Shown: positions 8,372 to 16,616 of the stretch, piece after piece
Layout: the number at the start of each line of letters is the position of its first letter
Numbering within the stretch: the stretch's first letter is position 1
Assembly (NCBI RefSeq): GCF_900129305.1
Contig: NZ_FQVB01000017.1
Location: 32,528-96,527, forward strand
Source of the DNA: Desulfacinum infernum DSM 9756
GTDB lineage: Bacteria; Desulfobacterota; Syntrophobacteria; Syntrophobacterales; DSM-9756
Reading direction: 5' to 3'
Length of the DNA stretch: 64,000 nt
Translations under genes and position numbers: made by a program
The notes under the pieces: generated by a model
Told to the model about the DNA's origin: nothing
Databases searched by the model: none
The model's input: only the letters and a program-made list of their open reading frames with translations

Positions 8372-8992
8372 ATGGAAAGAGTCATGATCGAGGCGGGGAC
8401 CCACCGGCTGGAAGCGGTTCTGCAGACGGGCAGCAACAAGGAGACGGCGGTCCTGTGCCATCCCCATCCACTCTACGGAGGCACCATGGATGTGCCGCTT
8501 ATCCTGGCCCTGGAGCGCGTTTACCGGGAGGTGGGCCTGGGAACGCTCCGCTTCAACTTTCGAGGTGTGGGCCGGAGCGGCGGGACATACGGGGAAGGGG
8601 CCGGCGAGTCGGAAGACGTTCTGGCCGTCTGCCGCTACCTGGTCGACCGGGGGCGTTCGCCCGTGCACCTGGCGGGCTACTCCTTCGGCGCCTGGGTGGC
8701 CCTGAAGGCCTGTGCGGCGGGACTGGATCCGGCAAGCGTCGTGCTCATCTCCCCCGCGGTCACCTTTCTCGACTTCATCGGCCTGAGTCTTCCCGAACGT
8801 CCGGCCTTGGTGGTTGTGGGGGACCGGGACGACTTCGCCGTCCTGGACCAGGTGCGGTCCTGGTATGAGGGCTGTCGGGCGGGAACCGCCGTTCGCCGGC
8901 TGGAGGTGATCCAGGGATGCGATCACTTCTACTGGGGCAGGGAAGCGGAGGTCGCTTCCCGGGTGCAGGCCTTTCTCGCGGACTGCCTGTAG
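8372..8992 (+). CDS. Alpha/beta hydrolase (COG2945-like)
   Basis: 206-residue cytoplasmic alpha/beta hydrolase. The sequence HPHPLYGGTMD (about 30-40), nucleophile Ser104 in GYSFGAW, an acid near VVGDRDDF (about 155) and a His in GCDHFYWG complete the triad. This pattern is typical of small hydrolases of the COG2945/DLH-like group; the natural ester or lactone is unknown. A GGGAGG site precedes the ATG at 8372. It lies directly downstream of the nucleosidase-like gene. Confidence 0.85.
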   Translation: MERVMIEAGTHRLEAVLQTGSNKETAVLCHPHPLYGGTMDVPLILALERVYREVGLGTLRFNFRGVGRSGGTYGEGAGESEDVLAVCRYLVDRGRSPVHLAGYSFGAWVALKACAAGLDPASVVLISPAVTFLDFIGLSLPERPALVVVGDRDDFAVLDQVRSWYEGCRAGTAVRRLEVIQGCDHFYWGREAEVASRVQAFLADCL

Positions 8993-9019
8993 GGGCGAAT
9001 GATCCTTCGCCCCTGCAGG
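8986..9019. repeat. Dyad-symmetric repeat between convergent genes
   Basis: CCTGTAGGGGCGAA and TTCGCCCCTGCAGG form a long hairpin overlapping the stop codon of the hydrolase at 8372-8992. Close relatives occur at 44435-44468, 53262-53335 and 60183-60216. It sits between two converging genes and could act as a bidirectional terminator, though it lacks a T-run. Confidence 0.6.
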
Positions 9020-9056
9020 TCGTCATGGAACCAAGCCCATTGGCGTCCATTTGGGT

Positions 9057-9884
9057 TCATTCGCGGTTTTCCCCCATATGGATCGGGCGGCCCGAAAAGA
9101 AATCGTCCAGCAGCCGGTTCAGCTCGTCCCGGCATTCGGCATGGAGGGCATGGCCGGCGCCTTCCAGCTCCACCAGGACGGCACCCGGGATGCGCCGGGC
9201 CAGGATGTGCGCATTTCCCGGGGGCACCAGGACGTCTTCGGTGCCCGTGACCACCAGGGTCGGGACGGAAAGGGACCCCAGGCGGTCGCAGCAGTCGAAG
9301 GTCTGGATGGCGGCCAGTTGGGCATGAAAGGCCTCCGGAGGCTGGAGCGGGACGCTCATCTGGGCCTTCCTGTAGGCCTCCACCGCCTCCGGATCTTCCT
9401 CCATGGCCCGACGGCTGAAGAAGAACGGCAGGTTCTTGCCGATGATCTCTTCCTGGCTCAACCCTTCATTTTCCGTAAACCGGGCGATGACCTCCGGATC
9501 CGGGGAGATCCTGACGTCGCCGCCGCAATGGGTGCAGCCCAGGGCTAGGGCCTGGAAGCGCCCGGGGGCCCGCAGCACCGTCTCCTGGGCGATCATGCCG
9601 CCCATGGAAAGTCCGGCCAGGAAGCAGCGCTCAATGCCCAGGTGATCCATCAGGGCCAGCGTGTCCGAAGCGAAATCGCTCATGGTGTAGGGGCCGGGAG
9701 GCATGGACGAGCGCCCGGCGCCGCGGTTGTCGAAGACGATGGTGGTGTACCGGCGGCTGAAGTAGGGAATCTGGCCGTACCAGGACCAGGTGCCACCGCC
9801 CAGCCCGCTCACCAGGAGGAGCGGCGGGCCGCTTCCATGCACCTCGTAATAAATTTCCACGGAATCCGTTGGGCAATACGCCAT
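9057..9884 (-). CDS. Alpha/beta hydrolase
   Basis: 275-residue alpha/beta hydrolase fold protein. It has the HG-type oxyanion region (VSGLGGGTWSW, about 25-35), nucleophile Ser93 in GLSMGG, an Asp in TGTEDVLVPP (about 217-226) and a His in GAGHALHAE (about 246-254). This is the pattern of 3-oxoadipate enol-lactonase or esterase-like enzymes, but no substrate is implied by the neighbours. A strong GGAAAGGAGGGG site precedes the ATG at 9884. Confidence 0.85.
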   Translation of the reverse strand: MAYCPTDSVEIYYEVHGSGPPLLLVSGLGGGTWSWYGQIPYFSRRYTTIVFDNRGAGRSSMPPGPYTMSDFASDTLALMDHLGIERCFLAGLSMGGMIAQETVLRAPGRFQALALGCTHCGGDVRISPDPEVIARFTENEGLSQEEIIGKNLPFFFSRRAMEEDPEAVEAYRKAQMSVPLQPPEAFHAQLAAIQTFDCCDRLGSLSVPTLVVTGTEDVLVPPGNAHILARRIPGAVLVELEGAGHALHAECRDELNRLLDDFFSGRPIHMGENRE

Positions 9885-10210
9885 GGTTCCCCTCCTTTCC
9901 GTTGCCACCTGTATAGGGCCCTCCAGGGCATCGGGTCAAGCGTGTAAGCGGGCTTTTTGATTGTGAGAATCGGCATGAGGAGCCCCGGTGGGCTGTGCAT
10001 GCACGCCTAAGGTGCTGTTATCTCACGTCGGATCAGTTGGCATTTTGTGCCTGTGGGAACTTGTGCTATGAAGCGGCCATGATGTGCCCCGAGCGCCCGA
10101 CAACGGGCGGATACGCGATGCCAGAGAGGTGCCGAACCATGGAGATGCAGCTCTTTTCCCCGCCGAAGTTTTTTCCCGCAACGGCTCTTCCCGCAGGCAA
10201 GGAGGGGACC

Positions 10211-10594
10211 ATGAACGCTCGCTTTACCGTGCGAAAGGACATCCTGGTGGTGGACAAGGAAACGGGTCTGATGTGGCAGCGGGGGGCCTCCTCGGATCGT
10301 TTGATGTGGCCGGAAGGCTTCGCCTACATTGAGCAGCTCAATCGGGAAAGGTGGGGCGGTTTCGACGACTGGCGCTATCCCACCCGGGAAGAGCTGGCCA
10401 CGCTCTTGACGGAAGAGGAGAATCGGGAGACGGGCCTCTACATTGACCCGGTTTTCGGGGACCAGCGCTGCTGTTGGAGCTCCACGGAGGCGGAGCACCA
10501 CAGGGCGGTCTACGCCGATTTCTATTACGGCGATCTCTACGTGGTGGAACAGAAGTATGCCAACTTCTTTGTTCGGGCCGTACGCAACGTTTAG
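10211..10594 (+). CDS. DUF1566 (Lcl C-terminal) domain protein
   Basis: 127 residues made almost entirely of a DUF1566/Lcl C-terminal domain. It contains the hallmark TGLMWQRG, GGFDDWRYPTREEL and CCWSSTEAE segments and the C-terminal FFVRAVRNV. This fold is related to C-type-lectin-like/formylglycine-like domains and is usually found on secreted proteins. No signal peptide is seen from the ATG at 10211, which has a perfect GGAGGGG site. The frame is open upstream to 9995, but that part lacks a ribosome site. Function unknown. Confidence 0.75.
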   Translation: MNARFTVRKDILVVDKETGLMWQRGASSDRLMWPEGFAYIEQLNRERWGGFDDWRYPTREELATLLTEEENRETGLYIDPVFGDQRCCWSSTEAEHHRAVYADFYYGDLYVVEQKYANFFVRAVRNV

Positions 10595-10619
10595 GCGGCC
10601 GGAAGGCGAAGGGGTTCGG

Positions 10620-11186
10620 ATGCAACGGCGGCCGATGGAACCGCTTTTGGAAGTGGCTTTGGTGGAACCGGAGATTCCTCCCAACACCGGCAACGTGGCC
10701 CGCACCTGCGCCGCCACGCGCACGCCCCTGCATCTGGTGGAACCCCTGGGATTTCGCATCACGGACCGGCATCTGAAGAGGGCGGGTCTGGACTATTGGC
10801 CCCATGTGCGGGTGCAGGTGCACCCAAGCCTGGATGCCTTCCGCCGGGCCGTGAGGCAACGTCGCCTGGTCTTCTTTTCCAAGAAAGGTACGCGCGCTTA
10901 TTACGATTTTCTCTTCCGACCGGGAGATTGCCTCGTCTTCGGATCGGAAACGCGCGGTCTGCCGCAGGAGCTGTTGGAAAGCGATCCGGACCGAGTCTTA
11001 TGTATTCCCATGGATTGCGAACAGGTGCGCAGCCTCAATCTGGCCACGGCGGTGGGCGTGGCCCTCTTCGAAGCCCGCCGGCAGTTGCGCGAGTCGACCG
11101 CCCGACGGCTTGGAGAGCCCGCGGGAAGTTTTGCCGCCCGGCCGGAAGCGCTCGGAGGGGAATGCCTGGAGGTGCGGAGCCGGTGA
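10620..11186 (+). CDS. trmL: tRNA (cytidine(34)-2'-O)-methyltransferase
   Basis: 188-residue SPOUT methyltransferase that 2'-O-methylates the wobble base of certain tRNAs. Motif 1 is NTGNVARTCAAT (about 20-31), motif 2 is GSETRGLP (about 104-111), and the knot and SAM loop is CIPMDCEQVRSLNLATAVG (about 125-143). The C-terminus runs about 30 residues past the usual end. The ATG at 10620 was chosen; an internal ATG at 10635 is also possible. It lies 25 bases after the DUF1566 gene. Confidence 0.9.
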   Translation: MQRRPMEPLLEVALVEPEIPPNTGNVARTCAATRTPLHLVEPLGFRITDRHLKRAGLDYWPHVRVQVHPSLDAFRRAVRQRRLVFFSKKGTRAYYDFLFRPGDCLVFGSETRGLPQELLESDPDRVLCIPMDCEQVRSLNLATAVGVALFEARRQLRESTARRLGEPAGSFAARPEALGGECLEVRSR

Positions 11187-11227
11187 AGTCTCGTGCGCAG
11201 AGAACAACGAACGTGCAAAGGGTTCCC

Positions 11228-11338
11228 ATGGAAACGTTGAGCAAGGAAAGCTTGCAGTTCAAGATCCTGGAGCTGTGCCCGGAGGTCCGGGAGATGGGCC
11301 TTTACTGCGTGGTCATGGGCAAAGGGAACCGGTACTGA
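11228..11338 (+). CDS. Small ORF ending at an in-frame TGA (possible selenocysteine gene start)
   Basis: A 36-residue reading frame (METLSKESLQFKILELC...) starts 42 bases after trmL and ends in TGA at 11336. The same frame then stays open to 11599 (another 86 codons). About 20 bases after the TGA lies a hairpin (GAGCAG GGA CTGCTC, 11351-11365) inside a longer imperfect stem, in the size range of a bacterial SECIS. The protein is not recognised. It could be a short peptide, a decayed gene or a selenoprotein; none is established. Confidence 0.35.
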   Translation: METLSKESLQFKILELCPEVREMGLYCVVMGKGNRY

Positions 11339-11549
11339 GTGGTCTTCTTTGAGAGCAGGGACTGCTCGAAGAAGGATCCACCGCTGAGTTCTTTCGTTAT
11401 CAGAGCCTCCGGCCCACCCAATGGGAACCAGTGGGAGCGGGACTTGCAAAACGCCGTGCGCGAAGCGGAAAGAAAACTCACAGGAATGGCGAGAAAGCGG
11501 AAGCGGTCGAAGAAGTCGGACCATCATCGAATGGCTGGAGCGAGCACGA

Positions 11550-12050
11550 GTGGCGGAAATAGAGTGGAAAGGCATCACCTGGAAAGCTGCCTATGGTGAA
11601 CTGTCCATCAAAGAGCTGCTGACCATCCTCAAGGGCTACGGTCCCATGGAGATCCTGAAGTTCCGCAAGCCGGGGGCCTTCTGGGGTGAGATGAGCGTCT
11701 CCCTGACGCCGGATGGTACCAAGGAAATCACCATCTACCATCTGGAAGTGGAGGGGCCCCGGCGCCGGGGACGGGGCCGCGCGGCGCTCCAGTGCCTCAA
11801 GGCCATCTTCAAGGGGGACGTGTTCGTGGAGGACCCGGGGCGGATCATCCGCGTGACCAATGCGGACGAAACGAGCCTGCCCTTCTGGGTGAAGATGTAT
11901 GCCGAGGGCGTGATCGACGCTTTGGACAGCGAAGGTCTGAAGATCCCCAGGGACTTGCCGCGGGACAAGGCCCTCCAGCTCTTCCATGAACTGGAAAAAA
12001 GGCGTTCGGACCGTACCCCCGCCCATGCATCCCATGAAAGCGGCAAGTAA
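11550..12050 (+). CDS. GNAT-like domain protein, conserved hypothetical
   Basis: About 166 residues from a GTG at 11550, which has a GGAG site about ten bases upstream. The frame itself is open from 11421. A segment GPRRRGRGRAALQCLK (about 67-82) resembles the acetyl-CoA pyrophosphate loop (R/Q-x-x-G-x-G/A) of GNAT acyltransferases, and the surrounding beta-alpha pattern fits. No substrate can be suggested. The 3' end overlaps the RfaE2 gene by 17 bases, indicating a shared transcript. Confidence 0.6.
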   Translation: MAEIEWKGITWKAAYGELSIKELLTILKGYGPMEILKFRKPGAFWGEMSVSLTPDGTKEITIYHLEVEGPRRRGRGRAALQCLKAIFKGDVFVEDPGRIIRVTNADETSLPFWVKMYAEGVIDALDSEGLKIPRDLPRDKALQLFHELEKRRSDRTPAHASHESGK

Positions 12051-12513
12051 GATACGCTCTCTTGAGGAGGCGGAGGCCTTGTGCCGGGAGCTGCGGCAGA
12101 GGGGCCGGTGCATCGTCTTCACCAACGGCTGCTTCGACCTTCTCCATGTGGGGCATCTGCGCTATCTGGAGGCCGCCAGGGATCTGGGGGATTTCCTGGT
12201 GGTGGGGGTCAACTCGGACCGGTCCGTTCGAACCATCAAGGGCCCGACGAGGCCCATCCTGCCGGAATCGGCCCGCTCGGAACTGGTGGCGGGCCTGCAC
12301 TGTGTGGATTGCGTGGTCGTCTTCGACACGCCGGATCCGCTGCCTGTCATCCAACGGCTCACCCCCCATGTGCTCGTCAAGGGGGCCGACTGGCCCGAAG
12401 ACAAGATCGTGGGAGCCGACTGGGTGCGCTCCCATGGGGGGCGGGTGGAGCGGATCGCCGTGGTGGCGGGCTATTCCACCACATCCATCATCGAACGAAT
12501 AAAGAAGGATTAA
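12034..12513 (+). CDS. rfaE2: D-glycero-beta-D-manno-heptose 1-phosphate adenylyltransferase
   Basis: 159-residue single-domain nucleotidyltransferase that makes ADP-heptose for the lipopolysaccharide core. This supports a Gram-negative envelope. FTNGCFDLLHVGH (about 29-41) holds the HxGH nucleotide-binding motif, and VNSDRSVRTIKGPTRPI and GYSTTSIIERI are typical of the stand-alone C-terminal half of HldE. The start is either the ATG at 12034 or one at 12025. The last residues (KKD-stop) lie in the heptad repeat that follows. Confidence 0.92.
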   Translation: MKAASKIRSLEEAEALCRELRQRGRCIVFTNGCFDLLHVGHLRYLEAARDLGDFLVVGVNSDRSVRTIKGPTRPILPESARSELVAGLHCVDCVVVFDTPDPLPVIQRLTPHVLVKGADWPEDKIVGADWVRSHGGRVERIAVVAGYSTTSIIERIKKD

Positions 12514-12598
12514 AGGATTAAGGATTAAGCGGGGTGGGGGCGTGGAGGCCCATGGGGTCATCCCGTCCTTCTAATCCTTCAATCCTCTAATCCTTAGT
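12505..12598. repeat. Inverted pair of AAGGATT heptad tracts between convergent genes
   Basis: AAGGATTAAAGGATTAAGGATT runs in sense behind rfaE2 (12507-12528). The complementary AATCCTT series (12567-12596) runs in sense behind the minus-strand shikimate kinase, so the two can pair. Both ends encode the final codons and the stop of their genes. Confidence 0.85.
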
Positions 12599-13138
12599 CC
12601 TGAATAGGGATTGCCAGGCGGCGATGACCGCCTCCGCGGCCTTTTCGTGGTTCAGGCCGTCCAGGGGGATCCGGGCGTCGGCGTAGCGTTGGTAGAGAGG
12701 TTTCCGTTCGTCGTAGAGGCCCTGGAGGGTCTGGCCGGGGGCGCGCACCACTCCCCGTGCGTCCAGGTCTCCCAGCCTCTGTTCCAGGAGGCTGCACGAA
12801 AGATCGAGCCACAGGACGATCCCGCGCGTCTTCAGGTGCGCCATGGCCCGTTGGCTGTAGACCACGCTGCCTCCGGTGGCGATGACGGTGCCGGTCACGT
12901 TCAGCCCGCAGACGGCCGCTTCTTCCACGCGCTTGAAGTGGTCCAGACCCGCCTCGGTGATGATTTCGTGCAGCCTCTTGCCGTGTTCGGCCTGGATGTG
13001 AAGGTCGGTGTCCAGAAAGGGAGCGCTCAGGGCCTTGGCGATGAGAACGCCCAGAGTGCTCTTGCCCACCCCCGGCATTCCGATGAGCACCAGGTTGGAG
13101 TCGGCCTTCGTCAGCCGCTTGTCCGTCTTCTTCTCCAT
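12587..13138 (-). CDS. aroK: Shikimate kinase
   Basis: 183-residue P-loop kinase of the chorismate pathway (shikimate to shikimate 3-phosphate). Walker A is GMPGVGKST (20-28), the shikimate-binding DTD lies near residue 44, and a GG of the substrate site (ATGGSVV) and RKPLYQRYAD near the lid are present. The ATG at 13138 follows a GAGAGAAGG site; an earlier ATG at 13156 lies within repeat DNA. The C-terminal TKD and stop are written in the AATCCTT heptad tract. It may belong to the COG0703-like subgroup often found outside aro operons. Confidence 0.9.
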   Translation of the reverse strand: MEKKTDKRLTKADSNLVLIGMPGVGKSTLGVLIAKALSAPFLDTDLHIQAEHGKRLHEIITEAGLDHFKRVEEAAVCGLNVTGTVIATGGSVVYSQRAMAHLKTRGIVLWLDLSCSLLEQRLGDLDARGVVRAPGQTLQGLYDERKPLYQRYADARIPLDGLNHEKAAEAVIAAWQSLFRTKD

Positions 13139-13148
13139 AAACCTTCTC

Positions 13149-13185
13149 TCCCTCACTCATCACTCATCACTCATCACTGATCACG
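13149..13185 (-). repeat. GAGTGAT heptad tract
   Basis: Four or five 7-bp units (CACTCAT on the plus strand) between two minus-strand genes, in sense with the upstream gene (13167-13880). They cover that gene's stop codon and last residues. Confidence 0.8.
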
Positions 13186-13880
13186 GATCCCGGAATCACG
13201 AAACCCTGTTCCCTCAACCGCTGACGGAAGGCCGGCAGCCGTTCCCGGCGATCCTCCAGAATGCTGTCGAATCGGGCCCGGGCCGTTTCCGGATCCTTGT
13301 GACGGCAGAACCGGCGGATGATGCGCTCGCTTCTCTCCTGCAGTCCCCGGGCGTTCTTTTCGTGGAGGCGGCGAAGCTCTTTTCGGCGCTTGGCGTCCAT
13401 TTCTCCTTCCTGGACGATCACCTCCAGATAGGCGCGCAGGGGTTCGTCGTACCATTGCAAGAGAAGTCGCCGGGTTTTCTTGACAAGTCCTTCTTCCAGC
13501 TCCCTCCAGAAAGCATCCAGGGATGGCGTCTCTTTACCGGTCCGGTGGGACTCGGCGGCCCGCTGCACGAAGAAGACGAAGTCGATCTCCAGGTATTCCA
13601 GAAGGATCTTTTGAAGGTCCTCCGCCAGGGAGTCGAAGCACTTGGCCAGGTAGCGTCGGCGGTAGCCCGGGCTGAAGATGACTCCGTGGCTGCGTTCGAA
13701 CTTGGGGAGGAAGGCGATCTTCCGGTCGCAGAAGCGCTGGACGAAGGCCACCATCTCCCGAAAGTAGGCGTCCACGGTCTTGCCCTTTTTGGGAGGTTTT
13801 CTCAGCTGCTGGAGTTCGTATTCCAGTTCCAGCTTGAGCTGGGCATCCTGGCGCCGGTCTCTTAGAAAGGAAAAAACCAT
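13167..13880 (-). CDS. Conserved hypothetical protein, charged helical
   Basis: 237 residues from the ATG at 13880, which overlaps the stop of the upstream gene (TGATG). The protein is rich in Arg, Glu, Leu and Lys and is predicted almost wholly helical, with no membrane segment or recognised motif. It is cytoplasmic by composition. Translational coupling to the cysteine-cluster gene suggests a shared role. The last residues (SVISDE) are encoded in the heptad tract at 13149-13185. Function unknown. Confidence 0.7.
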   Translation of the reverse strand: MVFSFLRDRRQDAQLKLELEYELQQLRKPPKKGKTVDAYFREMVAFVQRFCDRKIAFLPKFERSHGVIFSPGYRRRYLAKCFDSLAEDLQKILLEYLEIDFVFFVQRAAESHRTGKETPSLDAFWRELEEGLVKKTRRLLLQWYDEPLRAYLEVIVQEGEMDAKRRKELRRLHEKNARGLQERSERIIRRFCRHKDPETARARFDSILEDRRERLPAFRQRLREQGFVIPGSVISDE

Positions 13881-14410
13881 CAGACATCCTCCAGGAGCGG
13901 CAGGAAGGGGCTTGCCGTATCCAGCAGGGCCAGTCGGTGGTGGCGAATCCGGCGGTAAAGTTCCGCCACCCGTCTTTGGAAACGGGCGGATTCCCCGCTG
14001 AGTCGCCGGGCCTGCGGTTCGCATAAGAACCAGACACACACGTAGGGGCGGTAAATCCTGGGGAGCCGGCATCCTCGAGGCCCCAGGTAACGGCACGATT
14101 GTCCCGACCGTGTCCGGGTCTGCCCCAAGGGGAGGGCCTCCTCCAGGCTGAAAAGGTAAAGCATGTCCGCCAAGTTGTAGAAGATGCCGCCGGCGGTACA
14201 GCACGGGTCCTGGCATGCGGGGCAGGTGTCGGCGCAGGCGGCATCCATCCACGGGTCCAGTTCCTCCACGGCCCGTCGGACGGCCGAGGCGTGAGGCCGA
14301 AGGGCTGACCGCACGTCCCGGGGCAGGATCCGGGCCGCCGTGTCAAAAAAATTCCGCCACCGTCCATCGGGCATGGGGTGGCGGAACAGGCTGGTTTCTT
14401 CGGCAATCAT
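13880..14410 (-). CDS. YkgJ-type cysteine-cluster protein
   Basis: 176 residues. The central CADTCPACQDPCC (about 67-79) and a later group (CRYLGPRGC, then CVWFLC) give the cysteine spacing of YkgJ/UPF0153-type putative metal-cluster proteins. It probably binds zinc or an Fe-S cluster; the reaction is unknown. The start ATG at 14410 lies just downstream of the USP gene on the same strand, and the stop overlaps the next gene. The cluster suggests a redox or metal-sensing partner for the helical protein at 13167. Confidence 0.65.
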   Translation of the reverse strand: MIAEETSLFRHPMPDGRWRNFFDTAARILPRDVRSALRPHASAVRRAVEELDPWMDAACADTCPACQDPCCTAGGIFYNLADMLYLFSLEEALPLGQTRTRSGQSCRYLGPRGCRLPRIYRPYVCVWFLCEPQARRLSGESARFQRRVAELYRRIRHHRLALLDTASPFLPLLEDV

Positions 14411-14426
14411 GGGGCGAAGGGGAAGA

Positions 14427-14903
14427 TTACTCCACGAAGTCGTGCTGAAGTTCGCGGACCACCAGCACGGGGCAGGGGGCGCGGAGCACCACCGTGTTGG
14501 CCACGCTGCCCAGGAGCGCGCTGGCAAGGGCGGACCTTCCGTGGGTCCCCACCACGATGAGATCCATGCCGTGTTCCTTGGCGTACTTGATCACTTCCTC
14601 CGACGGGCGGCCCTTGCGGATCTCGAAATTGAGTTCCGTCAGTCCCTCCCTCCAGTCCTGGGGAACCATCTGCTGAAGTTCCGCTTCGCGTTCGGCCATC
14701 ATCTTGCGCATGACCTCCACGAAATCGCCCTTGTAGCCCTTGACGCTCAGTTCATGAACGGCGTCGATGATCCGCTGGTTGATCACGTGGAGAAGGGTCA
14801 GGGAGGCCTTCCTGTCCTTGGCGATCTCCACGCCGTATCGGACGGCCTTCTGGGAATACTCGGAAAAATCCACCGGCACCAAAATCTTTTCCAGACGAAT
14901 CAT
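14427..14903 (-). CDS. Universal stress protein (UspA family)
   Basis: 158-residue single Usp domain. It starts ILVPVDFSEYSQKAVRYG and holds the ATP-binding pattern G-2x-G-9x-G-S/T in GTHGRSALASALLGS (about 124-138), so it is an ATP-binding UspA. It probably acts in stress or energy-limitation survival. The ATG at 14903 has a GGAGCTGGAGAT site; an upstream ATG at 14933 is less likely. It is 16 bases ahead of the cysteine-cluster gene. Confidence 0.92.
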   Translation of the reverse strand: MIRLEKILVPVDFSEYSQKAVRYGVEIAKDRKASLTLLHVINQRIIDAVHELSVKGYKGDFVEVMRKMMAEREAELQQMVPQDWREGLTELNFEIRKGRPSEEVIKYAKEHGMDLIVVGTHGRSALASALLGSVANTVVLRAPCPVLVVRELQHDFVE

Positions 14904-14929
14904 ATCTCCAGCTCCTATGGTGTGTGTCG

Positions 14930-15589
14930 TCATTCAACCAGAAAAGGTTCGAGCGGGCATCCGGGGCAGGACGCCTTGCGGCGGCAGTGCTCGTGGCCCA
15001 CCCGAACGATGAGCGCATGAAGTTCCTGGAAAAGATACACATCGGGTTCCAGACAGTCCATAAAATAGTTCCGCAGCTCCTCGTAGCTCACCTCTTCGGC
15101 CACCCAGCCGTGACGGGAAAAGACCCGGTGGGTGTAGGCGTCCACCACGAACGACGGCCGGTGGGCGGCGTAGAGGACGATGCTGTCGGCGGTTTCCGGC
15201 CCGATGCCGTTGAGGGAAAGGAGCTCCCGGCGCAGGGCGCCCATCTCCTGGCCCAGAAAGGCTTCCAGGTCGCCGTGCCATTGTTCCGCCACGTACCGGC
15301 AGAACGTGAGAAGTCGTTTGGTTTTCTGGTTGTAGTAGCCGGACGGTCGGATGCACCGGCGCAGATGGTCCTCGTCCGTCCGAAGGATCGCTTCGGGCTG
15401 GAGGAGCCCCTCGGCCTTCAGGTTGTCGATGGCCCGTCTCACGTTCTTCCAGGCCGTGTTCTGGGTCAGGATGGCGCCCACGATGACCTCAAAGGGGGTG
15501 TCGGCGGGCCACCATCCCTGCGGCCCGTAAGCGTCGAAAAGGGCGGTGTAGACTTGATAAATGAGCCGGCTTCGATCGGTCGGTGTCAC
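14930..15589 (-). CDS. Endonuclease III-like DNA glycosylase (MagIII type)
   Basis: 219-residue HhH-GPD base-excision protein. The helix-hairpin-helix is LNGIGPETADSIVLYA (about 130-145), and the catalytic Asp lies in SFVVDAYTHRV (about 155). The Nth lysine of the HhH is replaced (PE instead of RK), so lyase activity is unlikely. The C-terminal Cys cluster (CRRKASCPGC) lacks one ligand of the Nth 4Fe-4S site. Both traits fit 3-methyladenine glycosylases of the MagIII group. GTG start at 15589 overlaps the stop of the preceding gene (GTGA), so the two are coupled. Confidence 0.85.
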   Translation of the reverse strand: MTPTDRSRLIYQVYTALFDAYGPQGWWPADTPFEVIVGAILTQNTAWKNVRRAIDNLKAEGLLQPEAILRTDEDHLRRCIRPSGYYNQKTKRLLTFCRYVAEQWHGDLEAFLGQEMGALRRELLSLNGIGPETADSIVLYAAHRPSFVVDAYTHRVFSRHGWVAEEVSYEELRNYFMDCLEPDVYLFQELHALIVRVGHEHCRRKASCPGCPLEPFLVE

Positions 15590-16599
15590 GGCAGATCCAC
15601 CCCCGCGATCTTCCGCCCGCAGGCCGTGCAATGGCCGTCCCTAAGTCCCACGTTTCGCATGGAAAATCCGAAGCGTTGCAGGACGGGGGCTTTGCAGCCG
15701 GGGCACAGGGTATTTTCCCCTTCGTCGCCCGGAATGTTGCCGGTGTAAACGTAATGCAGTCCGGCGTCCAGCCCGATCCGGCGGGCCTTCTGCAGGGTCT
15801 CCACGGGGGTGGCGCGCCGGTCGGTGAGCTTGTACGTGGGATGGAACCGGGTCACGTGCCAGGGGGTTTCAGGTCCCAGGGAGACCACGAAACGGGCGAG
15901 TTCCCTGAGTTCTTCCGGATCGTCGTTCAGTCCTGGGATGATAAGCGTGGTCACCTCCACCCAGACCCCCAGCCGCTTGAGGGTCCTCAGGCTTTCCAGG
16001 ACGGGTTCCAGGCGGGCTCCGCACTGGTCCCGGTAGAAACGGTCCCGGAAGGACTTGAGGTCCACATTGGCGGCATCCAGCACCGGTGCCAGGGCCTCCA
16101 GGGCCTCGGGGCTCATGAAGCCGTTGGTGACGAAGACATTGGTGAGGCCGGCCGATTTGGCACGGGAAGCCACGTCCAGGGCGTATTCCATGAAGATGGT
16201 GGGTTCCGTGTAGGTGTAGCTGATGCTCGCGCAGTGGGTCTTCAGCGCCTCTTCCACCACCTTTTCCGGAGGGGTCTCGCGGCCGTAGATGGTCCCGTGT
16301 TCGCGGGGAGATTGGGAGATGTCCGCGTTTTGGCAAAAGAGGCAGCGGAAGTTGCACCCCACGGTGGCGATGGAATAGCTCCGGGTGCCCGGCTGGAAGT
16401 GGAAGAGCGGCTTCTTTTCGATGGGATCCACGTTGGCCGCGATCAGGCGGCCGTAGACCAGGGAAAAGAGGGTGCCGTTTTCGTTTCGACGGACGCCGCA
16501 GATCCCCGTTCGTCCCGCCTTGATCACGCAACGATGGGAACACAGGGCGCAGCGGACCGCACCGTCCTCCAGCTTTTCATAGAAGCGGGCTTCCTTCAT
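15586..16599 (-). CDS. amrS: AmrS radical SAM protein (AmmeMemoRadiSam system)
   Basis: 337-residue radical SAM enzyme. The 4Fe-4S motif is Cys82-x3-Cys86-x2-Cys89 (GCNFRCLFCQN), preceded by the family's N-terminal CALCSHRC cluster and followed by a C-terminal Cys pair (CPGC...CTAC) in a rubredoxin-like knuckle. The reaction is not established. The partner genes (AMMECR1 and Memo) are not in the window. The ATG at 16599 was chosen; one at 16617 overlaps the upstream stop codon. It is co-transcribed with a methyltransferase and a DNA glycosylase. Confidence 0.92.
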   Translation of the reverse strand: MKEARFYEKLEDGAVRCALCSHRCVIKAGRTGICGVRRNENGTLFSLVYGRLIAANVDPIEKKPLFHFQPGTRSYSIATVGCNFRCLFCQNADISQSPREHGTIYGRETPPEKVVEEALKTHCASISYTYTEPTIFMEYALDVASRAKSAGLTNVFVTNGFMSPEALEALAPVLDAANVDLKSFRDRFYRDQCGARLEPVLESLRTLKRLGVWVEVTTLIIPGLNDDPEELRELARFVVSLGPETPWHVTRFHPTYKLTDRRATPVETLQKARRIGLDAGLHYVYTGNIPGDEGENTLCPGCKAPVLQRFGFSMRNVGLRDGHCTACGRKIAGVDLP

Positions 16600-16616
16600 G
16601 GGCGAGCGTTCCTCCA

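Noticed and set aside
13139..13156. Earlier start for the shikimate kinase
   Set aside because: The ATG at 13156 lies in the heptad tract without a ribosome site; the ATG at 13138 has one.
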